Under the pieces are notes generated by a model. That model was not told the DNA's origin, made no database searches, and saw nothing but the letters and a program-made list of their open reading frames with translations. This document shows positions 51,459-60,246 of a DNA stretch of 64,000 nucleotides, piece by piece. Made by a program: the position numbers and the translations under genes. Numbering within the stretch: the stretch's first letter is position 1; each line of letters opens with the position of its first letter. Source of the stretch: DASXRA01 sp963737425 (lineage in GTDB: Bacteria; Actinomycetota; Actinomycetes; Mycobacteriales; Jatrophihabitantaceae); assembly GCA_963737425.1 (NCBI GenBank), contig CAVTSX010000008.1, positions 868,001 to 932,000 of the forward strand, in the 5' to 3' direction.

Positions 51459-52190
51459 ATGCGTTCACTCGGCGTCCAGCTGTACTCCGTCCGGGACCAG
51501 ATCCGCGCCGACCGCGACGCCGTGCTGCGCCGGCTCGCCGAGATCGGCTTCGCCTCGGTCGAGCCGTTTCAGCCGCAGCACGATCCGGCCGGATTCCGGG
51601 CGGTGGCCGACGATCTGGGCCTGACCGTGCCCACCACGCACGCACCGGTGCTGGGCGATCATCGCGACGAACTCGCCGACGCCGCGCACGTGCTGGGCAC
51701 GGAATCGCTGATCGTCGCGGCGGTCCCGGCCGCGGAGTTCGCCGACGCGGACGGTGTGAAACGCACGGCGCAGCGCCTGAGCGAAGCGGCAGCATGGGCA
51801 GCCGGGCGCGGGCTGCGCCTCGGGTACCACAACCACTGGTGGGAGTTCGCCACCCTGCCCGATGGGCGGTGCGCGTACGACGTTCTCGTCGACGCGACCA
51901 CGCCGCAGGTGTTCTGGGAGGTCGACGTCTACTGGGCGGCGACTGCCGGCATTGACGTTCCCGCGCTGCTGAAACAACTCGGCGAGCGGGTGCACCACCT
52001 GCACGTCAAGGACGGCCCGGCCCGGTCAGGCGAGCCGATGACTGCGGTCGGTGCCGGCACGCTGCCGATGCCCGAGATCCTGGCGGCGGCGCCGTCCAGC
52101 GCCGGGCGCATCGTCGAGTTGGACGAGTGCGCCACCGACGTGTTCGCCGCACTGGCCGAGTCGGTCGCGTACCTGAACGGGATGCGTTGA
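51459..52190 (+). CDS. Sugar phosphate isomerase/epimerase (TIM barrel), operon gene 1
   Basis: A 243-residue xylose-isomerase-like TIM barrel protein: MRSLGVQLYSVRDQIRADRD, LRLGYHNHWWEF (metal/substrate strand), VFWEVDVYWAATAG and HHLHVKDG are typical of the IolE/IolI-like AP2Ec superfamily. Metal ligands Glu, Asp, His and Glu are plausible in these strands. It would isomerise or epimerise a keto-sugar or inosose. Its TGA overlaps the ATG of the oxidoreductase gene, so it begins a coupled operon. Confidence 0.92.
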   Translation: MRSLGVQLYSVRDQIRADRDAVLRRLAEIGFASVEPFQPQHDPAGFRAVADDLGLTVPTTHAPVLGDHRDELADAAHVLGTESLIVAAVPAAEFADADGVKRTAQRLSEAAAWAAGRGLRLGYHNHWWEFATLPDGRCAYDVLVDATTPQVFWEVDVYWAATAGIDVPALLKQLGERVHHLHVKDGPARSGEPMTAVGAGTLPMPEILAAAPSSAGRIVELDECATDVFAALAESVAYLNGMR

Positions 52191-53287
52191 TGCCGGTCGG
52201 CGTCGGCGTTGTCGGGTGCGGCACGATCAGCCATCCGTACCTGGCCAACCTGCACAGCTTTCCCGACGTGGCGGTGCTGGCCTGCGCCGACCTGGACGTC
52301 GATCGGGCCAAGTCCGTCGCCGAGCAGTACGACGTTCCGTCCGCGGGCAATCTCGACTCAGTGATCGGCCATCCCGACATCGAGATCGTCGTCAACCTGA
52401 CCGTGCCGGCGGCGCACGTCGAGGTCGGTGCTGCGGCCATCGCGGCGGGCAAACACGTGTACAGCGAGAAGCCGATGGCTCTCGACCCGGTCAGCGGCGC
52501 GCAGTTGCTGGCCGACGCCGAGGAGGCCGGCGTGCGCGTCGCATCCGCGCCCGACACGTTCCTCGGCGCCGGCCTGCAATCGGCGTACCGGCTGATCGCG
52601 CGGGGCGACATCGGTACGCCGCTGAGCGCCGTCACCCTGCTGCAGGGTCCGGGCCCGCACTCGTGGCATCCGGCACCGGAGTTCCTGTTCCAGGCCGGCG
52701 GCGGCCCGCTGTTCGACATGGGCCCCTACTACCTGACCGCGCTCGCCGCCGCGTTCGGGCCGGTCGCGCGCGTCGCGGCCATGGGCCGGATGGCGCGGTC
52801 CGAACGTGTGATCGGCGCCGGGCCGCGCGCCGGCACGCGATTCGCGGTCACCGTGCCGACGCATGTGTCCGCGTTGCTGGACTTCGAATCCGGACCGTCC
52901 GCGACGAGTGTCTTCAGCTTCGACTCACCGCTCGTCCGCCAGGGCTTCGTCGAGATCACGGGCACCGACGCCACGCTCGCCGTACCCGACCCGAACAGCT
53001 TCAGCGGGCAGTCGCGCCTTCGCCGGTCCCATGCGAAGGAGTGGACGCCCGTGCCCGAGTCGGGCACCACGGTGGGCCGCGGCCTGGGCGTGCTCGACCT
53101 CGCTCGCGCTATCCGTACCGCGCGCCCGCACCGGGCAAGCGGGGAAGGGGCATTGCACGTCGTCGACGTCATGAGCGCCATCGCCGATTCGGCGCAGCGT
53201 GCCGAGTTTGTCTCGGTGAACACGGCCTTTCCGGTGCCCGAACCGCTGCCGGCGGACTGGGACCCATTTGCCCGCACCGTCGAATGA
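52190..53287 (+). CDS. Gfo/Idh/MocA-family oxidoreductase, operon gene 2
   Basis: A 365-residue NAD(P)-dependent dehydrogenase: Rossmann start VGVGVVGCGTISHPYLANL, the conserved EKPMALD with catalytic Lys, and the second-domain GGGPLFDMGPYYLTAL in which the Asp-x-x-x-Tyr replaces the usual Gly-x-x-x-Asp-x-x-x-His pattern. It would oxidise a cyclic polyol or sugar to a keto form. It is coupled to neighbours at both ends (TGATG upstream, ATGATGA downstream). Confidence 0.93.
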   Translation: MPVGVGVVGCGTISHPYLANLHSFPDVAVLACADLDVDRAKSVAEQYDVPSAGNLDSVIGHPDIEIVVNLTVPAAHVEVGAAAIAAGKHVYSEKPMALDPVSGAQLLADAEEAGVRVASAPDTFLGAGLQSAYRLIARGDIGTPLSAVTLLQGPGPHSWHPAPEFLFQAGGGPLFDMGPYYLTALAAAFGPVARVAAMGRMARSERVIGAGPRAGTRFAVTVPTHVSALLDFESGPSATSVFSFDSPLVRQGFVEITGTDATLAVPDPNSFSGQSRLRRSHAKEWTPVPESGTTVGRGLGVLDLARAIRTARPHRASGEGALHVVDVMSAIADSAQRAEFVSVNTAFPVPEPLPADWDPFARTVE

Positions 53288-54441
53288 TGAACGCCCTCCC
53301 GCACCAGGTGCTGTGCCTGCTGCGCGACAACGGCCCGATGTCGCGGGCCGAGCTGGCCGACCGGCTGGCCGTGCCCCGGGCCCGGCTGCTCGCCGAACTG
53401 CCCCGGCTCGTCGCTGCGGGGCGGGTGATCGAGGCGGGCCCGGCGCCCTCGCGTGGCGGGCGGCGCTCGACCCTGGTCGAGCTCGAGCCGCAGCTGCGCT
53501 TCGGCGCCGCCGACCTGGGCGCGACGTCCGTGCGGGTCGCCGTGCTTGACGGCCGGCTCGAGATCGTCGGGCAGGTCGAGGAACCCATCGACGTGCGCGA
53601 CGGTCCGCGTCCAGTGCTCGGCCGGATCAGCGAATTGCTCGACAAGCTCGGCGACTCGAGGCTGGACGGTGTGGGGCTCGGCCTGCCGGGGCCGGTGCGC
53701 TTCCGCGACGGCGTGCCGGTCGCGCCGCCGCTGATGCCCGGATGGGACGGCTTCGGGGTGCGCGATCTGCTGGCGCGCGAGCAGCGCTGCCCGGTCGTCG
53801 TCGACAATGACGTCAACATCATGGCGATCGGCGAGGGGTATCGCGGGGTGGCCCGCTCCGTGGCCGACTTCCTGTACATCAAGCTCGGCAGCGGCATCGG
53901 TTGCGGCGTGCACCTGGGCGGTGACGTCTATCGAGGCAATGACGGCAGCGCCGGCGACATCGGGCACATTCAGGCCGACGCGAACGGGCCCGTGTGCCTG
54001 TGCGGAAACGTCGGCTGCCTCGAGGCGATGTTCGGCGGCACGGCTCTGGTGCGCGACGCTCTGGCGGCTGCGCGAGCGGGCGAGTCGGCCCTGCTCGCCG
54101 AGCGGCTGGCCGCACACGGATCTCTCGACGCCCTCGACGTCGGCGACGCGGCGGCGGCCGGCGACCCGGCGAGCATGGCGCTGATCCGCGACGGCGGGCG
54201 ACGCCTGGGTACGGTGCTCGCCGGGCTGGTCAGTTTCGCCAACCCGTCGATGATCGTGATCGGCGGGCGGCTCGCGCAGCTCGGGCATCGGCTGCTCGCC
54301 GAGGTGCGCGCGGCTGTGTACGGTCGTTCGCTCCCACTCGCGACCGGCAACCTGCCGATCGTGCTGTCGGAGCTGGGCGGGCAGGCCGGCGTCATCGGCG
54401 CGGGCAAGCTGGCGAGCGAGGTCATCTTCCGGAACGCATGA
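53284..54441 (+). CDS. ROK-family transcriptional regulator, operon gene 3
   Basis: A 385-residue protein: N-terminal winged HTH (QVLCLLRDNGPMSRAELADRLAVPRARLLAELPRLVAAG), then a ROK kinase-like fold with the phosphate-1 region AADLGATSVRVAV, the catalytic-type VVVDNDVNIMAIGE, and the zinc site CLCGNVGCLEA (with GHIQ before it). The HTH shows it is a repressor of the NagC/XylR type rather than a sugar kinase. Being inside the operon it may control, it would be autoregulated. Its start overlaps the preceding stop by 4 nt. Confidence 0.94.
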   Translation: MMNALPHQVLCLLRDNGPMSRAELADRLAVPRARLLAELPRLVAAGRVIEAGPAPSRGGRRSTLVELEPQLRFGAADLGATSVRVAVLDGRLEIVGQVEEPIDVRDGPRPVLGRISELLDKLGDSRLDGVGLGLPGPVRFRDGVPVAPPLMPGWDGFGVRDLLAREQRCPVVVDNDVNIMAIGEGYRGVARSVADFLYIKLGSGIGCGVHLGGDVYRGNDGSAGDIGHIQADANGPVCLCGNVGCLEAMFGGTALVRDALAAARAGESALLAERLAAHGSLDALDVGDAAAAGDPASMALIRDGGRRLGTVLAGLVSFANPSMIVIGGRLAQLGHRLLAEVRAAVYGRSLPLATGNLPIVLSELGGQAGVIGAGKLASEVIFRNA

Positions 54442-54451
54442 GAGGAGTCCG

Positions 54452-55594
54452 ATGAACGAGTTGCGGATTGGCATGGTCGGCCATGCCTTCATGGGTCGTG
54501 CGCACTCGCAGGCCTGGCGGGTGGTCAACCGGTTCTTCGACCTGCCGATTCAGGCCCGGATGACCGCGTTGTGCGGGCACGATTCCGGACGTTCCGCGGC
54601 CGCCGCGGCCAAGCTCGGGTGGGATTCCTACGAGACGGACTGGCGGGTGCTGATCGAGCGCGACGACATCGACCTCATCGACATCTGCACGCCGGGCGAC
54701 AGCCACGCCGACATCGCCGTTGCCGCACTGCAGGCGGGCAAGCACGTGCTGTGTGAGAAGCCGCTGGCCAACACCGTCGACGAAGCGCGGACGATGACCG
54801 CTGCTGCGTTGACGGCCGCCGCGTCCGGCGTCCGCAGCATGTGCGGCTACAGCTACCGGCGGGTGCCGGCCGTCGGGCTGCTCGCCCGTCTCGTGGCCGA
54901 CGGGCGGGTGGGGCAGATTCGCCATGTTCGCGCGGTGTACCTGCAGGACTGGCTGGCCGACCCCAAGGCGCCGCTGACCTGGCGGATGCAGGTCGAGCGA
55001 ACCGGCCTCGGTGCGCTCGGCGACATCGCGTCGCACATCGTCGACATGGTGCAGTACGTGACCGGTGAGCAGATCCTCGGCGTGAGCGGGCTGACCGAGA
55101 CGTTCGTGCGCGAGCGTCCGCTGGCCTCCGGCTCCGGCACGGGCGCGGTGACGGTCGACGACGCCGCGGCGTTCGTGGCCCGGATGTCCGGCGGCGCACT
55201 GGCGACGTTCGAGGCGACCCGGTTCGCCACCGGTCGCAAGAACGCGCTGCGCATCGAGATCAACGGATCCGACGGCTCGCTCGCGTTCGACATGGAACGC
55301 CTCAACGAACTCGAGTACTACGACGGGTCGCGGCCCAGTGCGGAGCGAGGCTTCACGCGCATTCTGGCCACCGAACCCGATCATCCATACGTCGGCGCAT
55401 GGTGGCCGCCGGGCCATCTACTCGGGTACGAGCACGCGTTCACCAACCAGTCGCGTGATCTCATCGACGCGATCGCGACGGGCACCGAGCCGCGCCCGTC
55501 GTTCGCCGACGCGCTGAACGTTCAGCTGGTGCTGGACGCCGTCGTGCGTTCGGGCGGCAACTGGACCGACGTCGACGCGGCGCAGGAGAGCTGA
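54452..55594 (+). CDS. Gfo/Idh/MocA-family oxidoreductase, operon gene 4
   Basis: A 380-residue NAD(P)-dependent dehydrogenase: LRIGMVGHAFMGRAHSQAW (Rossmann), CEKPLANTVDEA with catalytic Lys, and GALGDIASHIVDMVQYVTG (GxxxDxxxH motif intact). It resembles inositol/sugar 2-dehydrogenase-type enzymes in the family. GAGAGGAG precedes ATG 54452, and the next gene starts 1 nt after its stop. Two dehydrogenases plus two epimerases imply stepwise oxidation and epimerisation of one carbohydrate. Confidence 0.94.
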   Translation: MNELRIGMVGHAFMGRAHSQAWRVVNRFFDLPIQARMTALCGHDSGRSAAAAAKLGWDSYETDWRVLIERDDIDLIDICTPGDSHADIAVAALQAGKHVLCEKPLANTVDEARTMTAAALTAAASGVRSMCGYSYRRVPAVGLLARLVADGRVGQIRHVRAVYLQDWLADPKAPLTWRMQVERTGLGALGDIASHIVDMVQYVTGEQILGVSGLTETFVRERPLASGSGTGAVTVDDAAAFVARMSGGALATFEATRFATGRKNALRIEINGSDGSLAFDMERLNELEYYDGSRPSAERGFTRILATEPDHPYVGAWWPPGHLLGYEHAFTNQSRDLIDAIATGTEPRPSFADALNVQLVLDAVVRSGGNWTDVDAAQES

Positions 55595-55595
55595 C

Positions 55596-56603
55596 ATGCC
55601 CCGGCCGATCACACTGTTCACGGGCCAGTGGGCCGACCTGCCCTTCGAGGAGGTCTGCCGGCTCGCCGCCGGATGGGGCTACGACGGGCTCGAGATCGCT
55701 TGTTGGGGCGACCATTTCGACGTCGAACAGGCGCTGGCCGATCCGTCCTATGTGGACGGTCGGCGCGCGATCCTGGCACAGCACGGGCTGCAGGTGTTCG
55801 CGATCTCGAATCACCTTGTAGGGCAGGCAGTCTGCGATCACCCGATCGACGATCGGCACCGGGCGATGTTGCCCGCCGACATCTGGGGCGACGGGTCGGC
55901 CGAGGGCGTACGGCAGCGGGCCGCGCAGCGGATGAAGGACACTGCGCGGGCGGCTTCGCTGCTTGGCGTATCGACGGTGGTCGGCTTCACCGGGTCGTCC
56001 ATCTGGTACTCGCTGGCGATGTTCCCGCCCACCCCCGACTCGATGATCTCGCGCGGCTACGAGGATTTCGCCGAGCGGTGGAACCCCATCCTCGACGCGT
56101 TCGACGAAGTGGGCGTGCGCTTCGCCCACGAGGTGCACCCGAGCGAAATCGCCTATGACTACTGGACAACGGCGCGCACTCTCGACTCGATCGGGCAACG
56201 GCCGGCGTTCGGGCTGAACTTCGACCCGTCGCACTTCGTCTGGCAGGACCTCGATCCGCTCGCGTTCCTCTGGGACTTCCGCGAGCGCATCTACCACGTC
56301 GACTGCAAGGATTCGAAGAAGCAGTTCAACGGCCGCAATACCCGGCTCGGCTCGCACCTGCCGTGGGGTGATCCGCGCCGCGGCTGGGACTTCGTCTCGA
56401 CCGGTCACGGTGACGTGCCGTGGGAGCCATGCTTTCGCATGCTCAACTCGATCGGTTACGACGGCCCGATCTCCATAGAGTGGGAGGACGCCGGCATGGA
56501 TCGGTTGGCCGGCGCACCCGATGCGCTCGCATTCATCCGCCGGATGGCCGCGATCGAGCCGCCGGTCGCCTCGTTCGACGCTGCCTTCGCAAGCGACCAC
56601 TGA
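55596..56603 (+). CDS. Sugar phosphate isomerase/epimerase, operon gene 5
   Basis: A 335-residue TIM barrel of the AP2Ec/xylose isomerase-like superfamily: ITLFTGQWADLPFEEVCRLAAGWGYDGLEIA, VRFAHEVHPSEIAYDYWTT (Glu and His ligands), FGLNFDPSHFVWQ, IYHVDCKDSKKQF and GYDGPISIEWEDAG (second Glu). All four metal-ligand strands are complete. It is longer than its paralogue at 51459 and belongs to a different subgroup. No transporter or kinase gene lies in the operon, so uptake must be encoded elsewhere. Confidence 0.94.
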   Translation: MPRPITLFTGQWADLPFEEVCRLAAGWGYDGLEIACWGDHFDVEQALADPSYVDGRRAILAQHGLQVFAISNHLVGQAVCDHPIDDRHRAMLPADIWGDGSAEGVRQRAAQRMKDTARAASLLGVSTVVGFTGSSIWYSLAMFPPTPDSMISRGYEDFAERWNPILDAFDEVGVRFAHEVHPSEIAYDYWTTARTLDSIGQRPAFGLNFDPSHFVWQDLDPLAFLWDFRERIYHVDCKDSKKQFNGRNTRLGSHLPWGDPRRGWDFVSTGHGDVPWEPCFRMLNSIGYDGPISIEWEDAGMDRLAGAPDALAFIRRMAAIEPPVASFDAAFASDH

Positions 56604-56610
56604 CCCCTGG

Positions 56611-56705
56611 CGCCCGCCCTGCTAGCCCCCGCCCTGCTAGCCCCCGTCCTGCTAGCCCCCGTCCTGCTAGCCCCCGTCCTGCTAGCCCCCGTCCTGCTAG
56701 CCCCC
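56611..56705. repeat. Tandem repeat of 15-bp unit, six copies
   Basis: Six contiguous units of CCCCC(G)(T/C)CCTGCTAG follow the operon stop by 7 bp. The first two units differ by one or two bases and the last four are identical, pointing to recent slippage expansion. The array ends 8 bp before palindrome copy 6. Every unit contains CTAG. Confidence 0.92.
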
Positions 56706-56713
56706 ATCCATCA

Positions 56714-56765
56714 TGATCATCTCTGCTGTAACCGCGATGGGTGGCCGATTCAGCAGAGATGATCA
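56714..56765 (+). repeat. 52-bp palindromic repeat, copy 6
   Basis: Perfect 12-bp arms extended by GC into the centre (CTCTGCTG ... CAGCAGAG), forward orientation. It is identical over 52 bp to copy 7 and continues identical for 7 bp after the element (AGAAG). Confidence 0.95.
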
Positions 56766-56922
56766 AGAAGTCTTTCCCCCGTGCCGTAACGCAAAGGCCG
56801 TCATCAGAATTGCGTACCGGGGCCGCAGCCCAGGTGATCATGATGCTGATATCGACCCGGACCCCTTACGGCATCGGGGTCACCTCAACGCGACAGGCAG
56901 CCGCGGCGCTCTGCGCGGCGCG

Positions 56923-56974
56923 TGATCATCTCTGCTGTAACCGCGATGGGTGGCCGATTCAGCAGAGATGATCA
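56923..56974 (+). repeat. 52-bp palindromic repeat, copy 7
   Basis: Identical to copy 6, which starts 209 bp upstream. The identity, including the following AAGAAG, suggests local duplication or gene conversion. Both lie between the sugar operon and the convergent DUF2182 gene. The 157 bp separating them contain no gene that I can support. Confidence 0.95.
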
Positions 56975-56989
56975 AGAAGAATCCCAGCG

Positions 56990-57736
56990 CTACGCCAGCG
57001 ACGCGCCCACGGCGGCGACGATGAGGGCTGCTGCGCCAAGCCGGGTAGCGCGGCCGGGACGCTGCAGCAACCGTTCCGTCGTGCTGAAGCCGGCCAGCGC
57101 GACGGCCCAGAATATGTGCGCCCCGGGTGCCCCGGGCGCCACGGTCATGACGCACATCAGGCACCAGCATGAGCCGAGGCACGCCCGGCCGTTGCGCAGG
57201 CCGAAGCGCAGCGCGCCTCGATCGGCCGCCAAGCCACTGGGTGGAAGCGGCACACTGCGATGGCAATCGCGCAACCAGCGACGTTTTAGCGGACTCAACT
57301 GCCACATCGCTGCGGCGGTCAGGACGACGGCGAGTGCCGCTGATCCGTGCATGCCCAAGAGGCCGTCCGCCGCTAGCACCACGACGCCGAAGGCCATCCA
57401 TACCGCAAGGTATGTTGTCGCGAACTCGGCCATCGCGCGGCGCCGCCGCCAGCGCAGGCTGTTCAAGCCGGTGTGCCGAACACCGGCCAGGGCGGCCGGG
57501 CCCATCATCGCGATGCTCATCAATGCCCAGTACGGCAGGCCGTCCGCAACGTGCGACCACACGTGACCCGCCGGCACCGCCATGTCCGGCATGGCCGACT
57601 GGCCGTGCGCATCAAACACCAGCAGCGCGACCCAGGCAGCGGCCACGACCGCCCCTGCGCCGAGTTCCGGACGGCGCAGCAGCAGCTGCCGTAGATCGAC
57701 CTGCCGCGGTCGGGCGATCGCGGCGGCGAGAGCCAT
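56990..57736 (-). CDS. DUF2182 multi-pass membrane protein
   Basis: A 248-residue membrane protein of DUF2182 (predicted metal-binding integral membrane family). Six helices are visible. Characteristic segments are AMPDMAVPAGH, YWALMSIAMMGPAAL (MxxAMM-like), LSPLKRRWLRDCHRSVP and the Cys-rich CLGSCWCLMCVMTV. The Met, His and Cys content suits copper or another soft metal. It starts ATG 57736, overlapping the tyrosinase TGA, so it is translated with a copper enzyme. Confidence 0.9.
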   Translation of the reverse strand: MALAAAIARPRQVDLRQLLLRRPELGAGAVVAAAWVALLVFDAHGQSAMPDMAVPAGHVWSHVADGLPYWALMSIAMMGPAALAGVRHTGLNSLRWRRRRAMAEFATTYLAVWMAFGVVVLAADGLLGMHGSAALAVVLTAAAMWQLSPLKRRWLRDCHRSVPLPPSGLAADRGALRFGLRNGRACLGSCWCLMCVMTVAPGAPGAHIFWAVALAGFSTTERLLQRPGRATRLGAAALIVAAVGASLA

Positions 57737-59211
57737 CAGGCGAAGTGAACGCTGACGCGCCCGATCGTGATCGGCGCTTCGGGATGCGCCGTGCCGGTGA
57801 CCGTCCGGACGAAGTCCGCCGGGCCACCGGGTGGCTCGAGGGAGATCGGCCGGAAGGTCGCGTCCAGCCGCCGGCCGTCCTGCCAGGTTCCTTCGGCGGC
57901 GAGCCGGTCGAGCAGATCGGTGATGTCGATCGAGATGCGCAGGCTGTGCGCGTGCTCGTCCCCTCGTGGATTGCGTGCGCGCTCGACGCCGAACAGCGAG
58001 ACGTTGCCGACGTGGTGTCCGGCGAGGTCGGCGGCGGTGGGATCGTCGGGCAGATTGACGTAGATGCCGTAGATCGTGCCGGGATTTCGCTCCGCCTCGA
58101 TGTCCTCGACGTCGAGGAACGCGCGGTGCTGGTGGTCGGTTGCGTGCGGGTCGGCGGCCAGCGACTGCGCGGCTCGCACGTCGATTGCGACGGGCACGCG
58201 TGCCGTCTCACCGACGAGGCGGACCGGTTGCGCGGTCGCGCCGACCAGATGACGCACCGGTTGCTTGCCACGGTCGCGTGCCGCGCCGGCCGCCAACTGC
58301 CGGTCGTCCGGACGCTCGGGCCAGGGTTCGGGCCACTTCACGGGCAAGCGCTCCTTCCTCTTGGGCGGGCGTGGGAGTCCGGTCACCGTCTGGTCGTAGG
58401 TGTAGCCGAGCTGCCCGGCGGTGTCTTCGACTCCCGCGGCGGTGAGCGACGCCGGCACGCCGCCCACGTCCATGAAGCCGAACGACTGGCCGGTCCAGGA
58501 TGCATCGGGCGGGTCGCTGTGACTCTGCTGCCACAGCCACCACAGCCGGTCGATGTTCGCATGGTGCAACCAGAAGATCGGATCTTGTGCGGCGGTGTCC
58601 GGATCGCCCATCAGCCCGCCGATCGCGACATGCACGTCGTTGTGCGGTGTCTGCTCCAGGCGCCCGGTCTGGCTCCAGAACTGTCCCAGTGGTGACGTGA
58701 TGCCGCCGCCGAATTCGCTGTCGCCGGTGTAGGTGGGCCGGCTCAGCGCGAACGCCGGTGAGGTGATCGACGGCGGCAGCCCGGCGCCGGCGTTGATGCC
58801 GGGGTTGCGCTGGTCGACGTAGAGCGGGTTGGGAGTGCCGTCCGGGTAGGTCGGATCGCGAAACGCGATCGGCAGGGTGTTCTCCTCGCCGCCACCGTCG
58901 TAGTCCCAGTACGGCAGCGACCAGTTGCTCGGCCCGCCGTTTGCGATGACCTGCGCCCGGACGATCCGCTCGAAGTAGTAGAGGTACATGCGGTGCCACG
59001 ACACGAAATACCAGGTGCCGTGGCGGCACTGGTTCCACTGTGCAAGCGGCGACGTTGCGTACGTTCCGTGGATCGCGGCCTGGTAGGCCCAACTGGTCGG
59101 GTCGGTCGCCGGCTTGGCCTGCACGACCGCGACCGCATCGGCGTATGCGGTGACGATCGCGTCGTCCTTGGCGAGGCTCCACACGTTGGCTCGTACAAAT
59201 GGCTGTGTCAT
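57736..59211 (-). CDS. Tyrosinase-family copper protein (polyphenol oxidase-like)
   Basis: A 491-residue type-3 copper protein. CuA ligands are in AAIHGTYA, QCRHGTWYFVSWHRMYLYYFER (two His); CuB ligands are in TPHNDVHVAIGG and DPIFWLHHANIDRLWW. These motifs are all complete. The C-terminal 200 residues form a beta-rich domain resembling the KFDV/shielding domain of plant-type polyphenol oxidases. It oxidises phenols to quinones, perhaps on extracellular aromatics, but no signal peptide is evident. GGGGAGGGG precedes ATG 59211. Confidence 0.94.
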   Translation of the reverse strand: MTQPFVRANVWSLAKDDAIVTAYADAVAVVQAKPATDPTSWAYQAAIHGTYATSPLAQWNQCRHGTWYFVSWHRMYLYYFERIVRAQVIANGGPSNWSLPYWDYDGGGEENTLPIAFRDPTYPDGTPNPLYVDQRNPGINAGAGLPPSITSPAFALSRPTYTGDSEFGGGITSPLGQFWSQTGRLEQTPHNDVHVAIGGLMGDPDTAAQDPIFWLHHANIDRLWWLWQQSHSDPPDASWTGQSFGFMDVGGVPASLTAAGVEDTAGQLGYTYDQTVTGLPRPPKRKERLPVKWPEPWPERPDDRQLAAGAARDRGKQPVRHLVGATAQPVRLVGETARVPVAIDVRAAQSLAADPHATDHQHRAFLDVEDIEAERNPGTIYGIYVNLPDDPTAADLAGHHVGNVSLFGVERARNPRGDEHAHSLRISIDITDLLDRLAAEGTWQDGRRLDATFRPISLEPPGGPADFVRTVTGTAHPEAPITIGRVSVHFA

Positions 59212-59286
59212 CGACGACCCCTCCCCGGGTGGCGGATGACTACTCAGAGTAGAGTGCGCGGGCGGTCGTGTCACCAGCACTTAACA

Positions 59287-59955
59287 TCAGCTGCCCGATC
59301 GGTCTGCGCGATCTGCTCCGGACGCGGGAGGCGCGAGGCGCTGGTTGAGATGCTCGGTGGCCAGCGGCAGCAGCACGGTCGGGACGAGCACTGGCAGTAG
59401 CAGCAGCTTGATCCAGTCCCATGCCGTGTTGCCGCGAAAACCCGTCCACGTCAACGGCTCCAGGTAGCCGAGCACGACGAGAACGAGGAACGCAACGGTG
59501 CCGAGCGCCGCCGCGGTGAGGTGTGGGCGGCGCAGTTGTCCGTAGTTCGCCCAGAAGGATGCGGTGGCCACGGCCAGCGGCAGCAGGATCAGTTCGAGCC
59601 AGTCCCACAAGGTGTTCCCGGTGAAGCCGGTCCAGGACATCGGCACGAGGTAGCCGGCGAACACGAGGGCGGCGAACGCGAACAGCGTTGTGGCCAGCAC
59701 GGCGCGGTGCCGTCGTGTAAGACGTCGACGGTGCTGCAGCAGCAAGGGCGTGGCGCCGATCGCGACGGGTAGGGCGAGGGCCTGCATCCAGTCCCAGAAC
59801 GTCACCGAGTCCGACAGTCCGGTCCAGCGCCAGTGCATCGCGTAGCCACCCCACACGAAGACGGCGAAGACGGCGATTGCGCACCCGACGAACCACCAGC
59901 GACGATCAACTGTGCGCGGCGCGACTCGACGAAGAGTGCTTCTCGCTTCGGCCAA
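59287..59955 (-). CDS. Membrane protein with three WTGxxGNTxWDW repeats
   Basis: A 222-residue protein with six hydrophobic helices arranged as three repeats. Each has a helix ending in GYxxxxxWTG, followed by (F)(T/R)GNTxWDWxxLxLLPxxxP: WRWTGLSDSVTFWDWMQAL, MSWTGFTGNTLWDWLELI, LTWTGFRGNTAWDWIKLL. The first repeat is more divergent. I do not know a named family. The repeats place conserved Trp and Asp residues on one membrane face. N-terminus basic and cytosolic. Confidence 0.8.
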   Translation of the reverse strand: MAEARSTLRRVAPRTVDRRWWFVGCAIAVFAVFVWGGYAMHWRWTGLSDSVTFWDWMQALALPVAIGATPLLLQHRRRLTRRHRAVLATTLFAFAALVFAGYLVPMSWTGFTGNTLWDWLELILLPLAVATASFWANYGQLRRPHLTAAALGTVAFLVLVVLGYLEPLTWTGFRGNTAWDWIKLLLLPVLVPTVLLPLATEHLNQRLAPPASGADRADRSGS

Positions 59956-60246
59956 GACATTCCCCCCATGCCGGGTCGTGCCCGGCTTCGGCAGGACTCA
60001 GCGCGAACATGGTCTCACCGCACCGCAGCCGCGTCGACCAAATCGCTGGCTGCCGGTCCGATGCCACCGGTACGGTTGCGGCATGGGATTCGCGCATACG
60101 AAGCGTCCGCGCACCGCCTGAGGCGGTGCACTCCGCCGGTCGGCTGGTAGCCGAATCCGGCCTCTGACGCGAGCCAACAAGGCGCTGCGCTGTGCAGACG
60201 TGCCGCCGCCGCAAGGTCATTCGCTTCGACCTGACGGGACCGCGCT
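59956..60246. other. Gap of 290 bp without supported gene
   Basis: Short open frames here have no coding character. It is the divergent promoter region for the repeat membrane protein (minus) and the methyltransferase gene (plus). A small GC hairpin around 59980-59990 (GCCGGG...CCCGGC) is the only structure seen. Confidence 0.5.
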
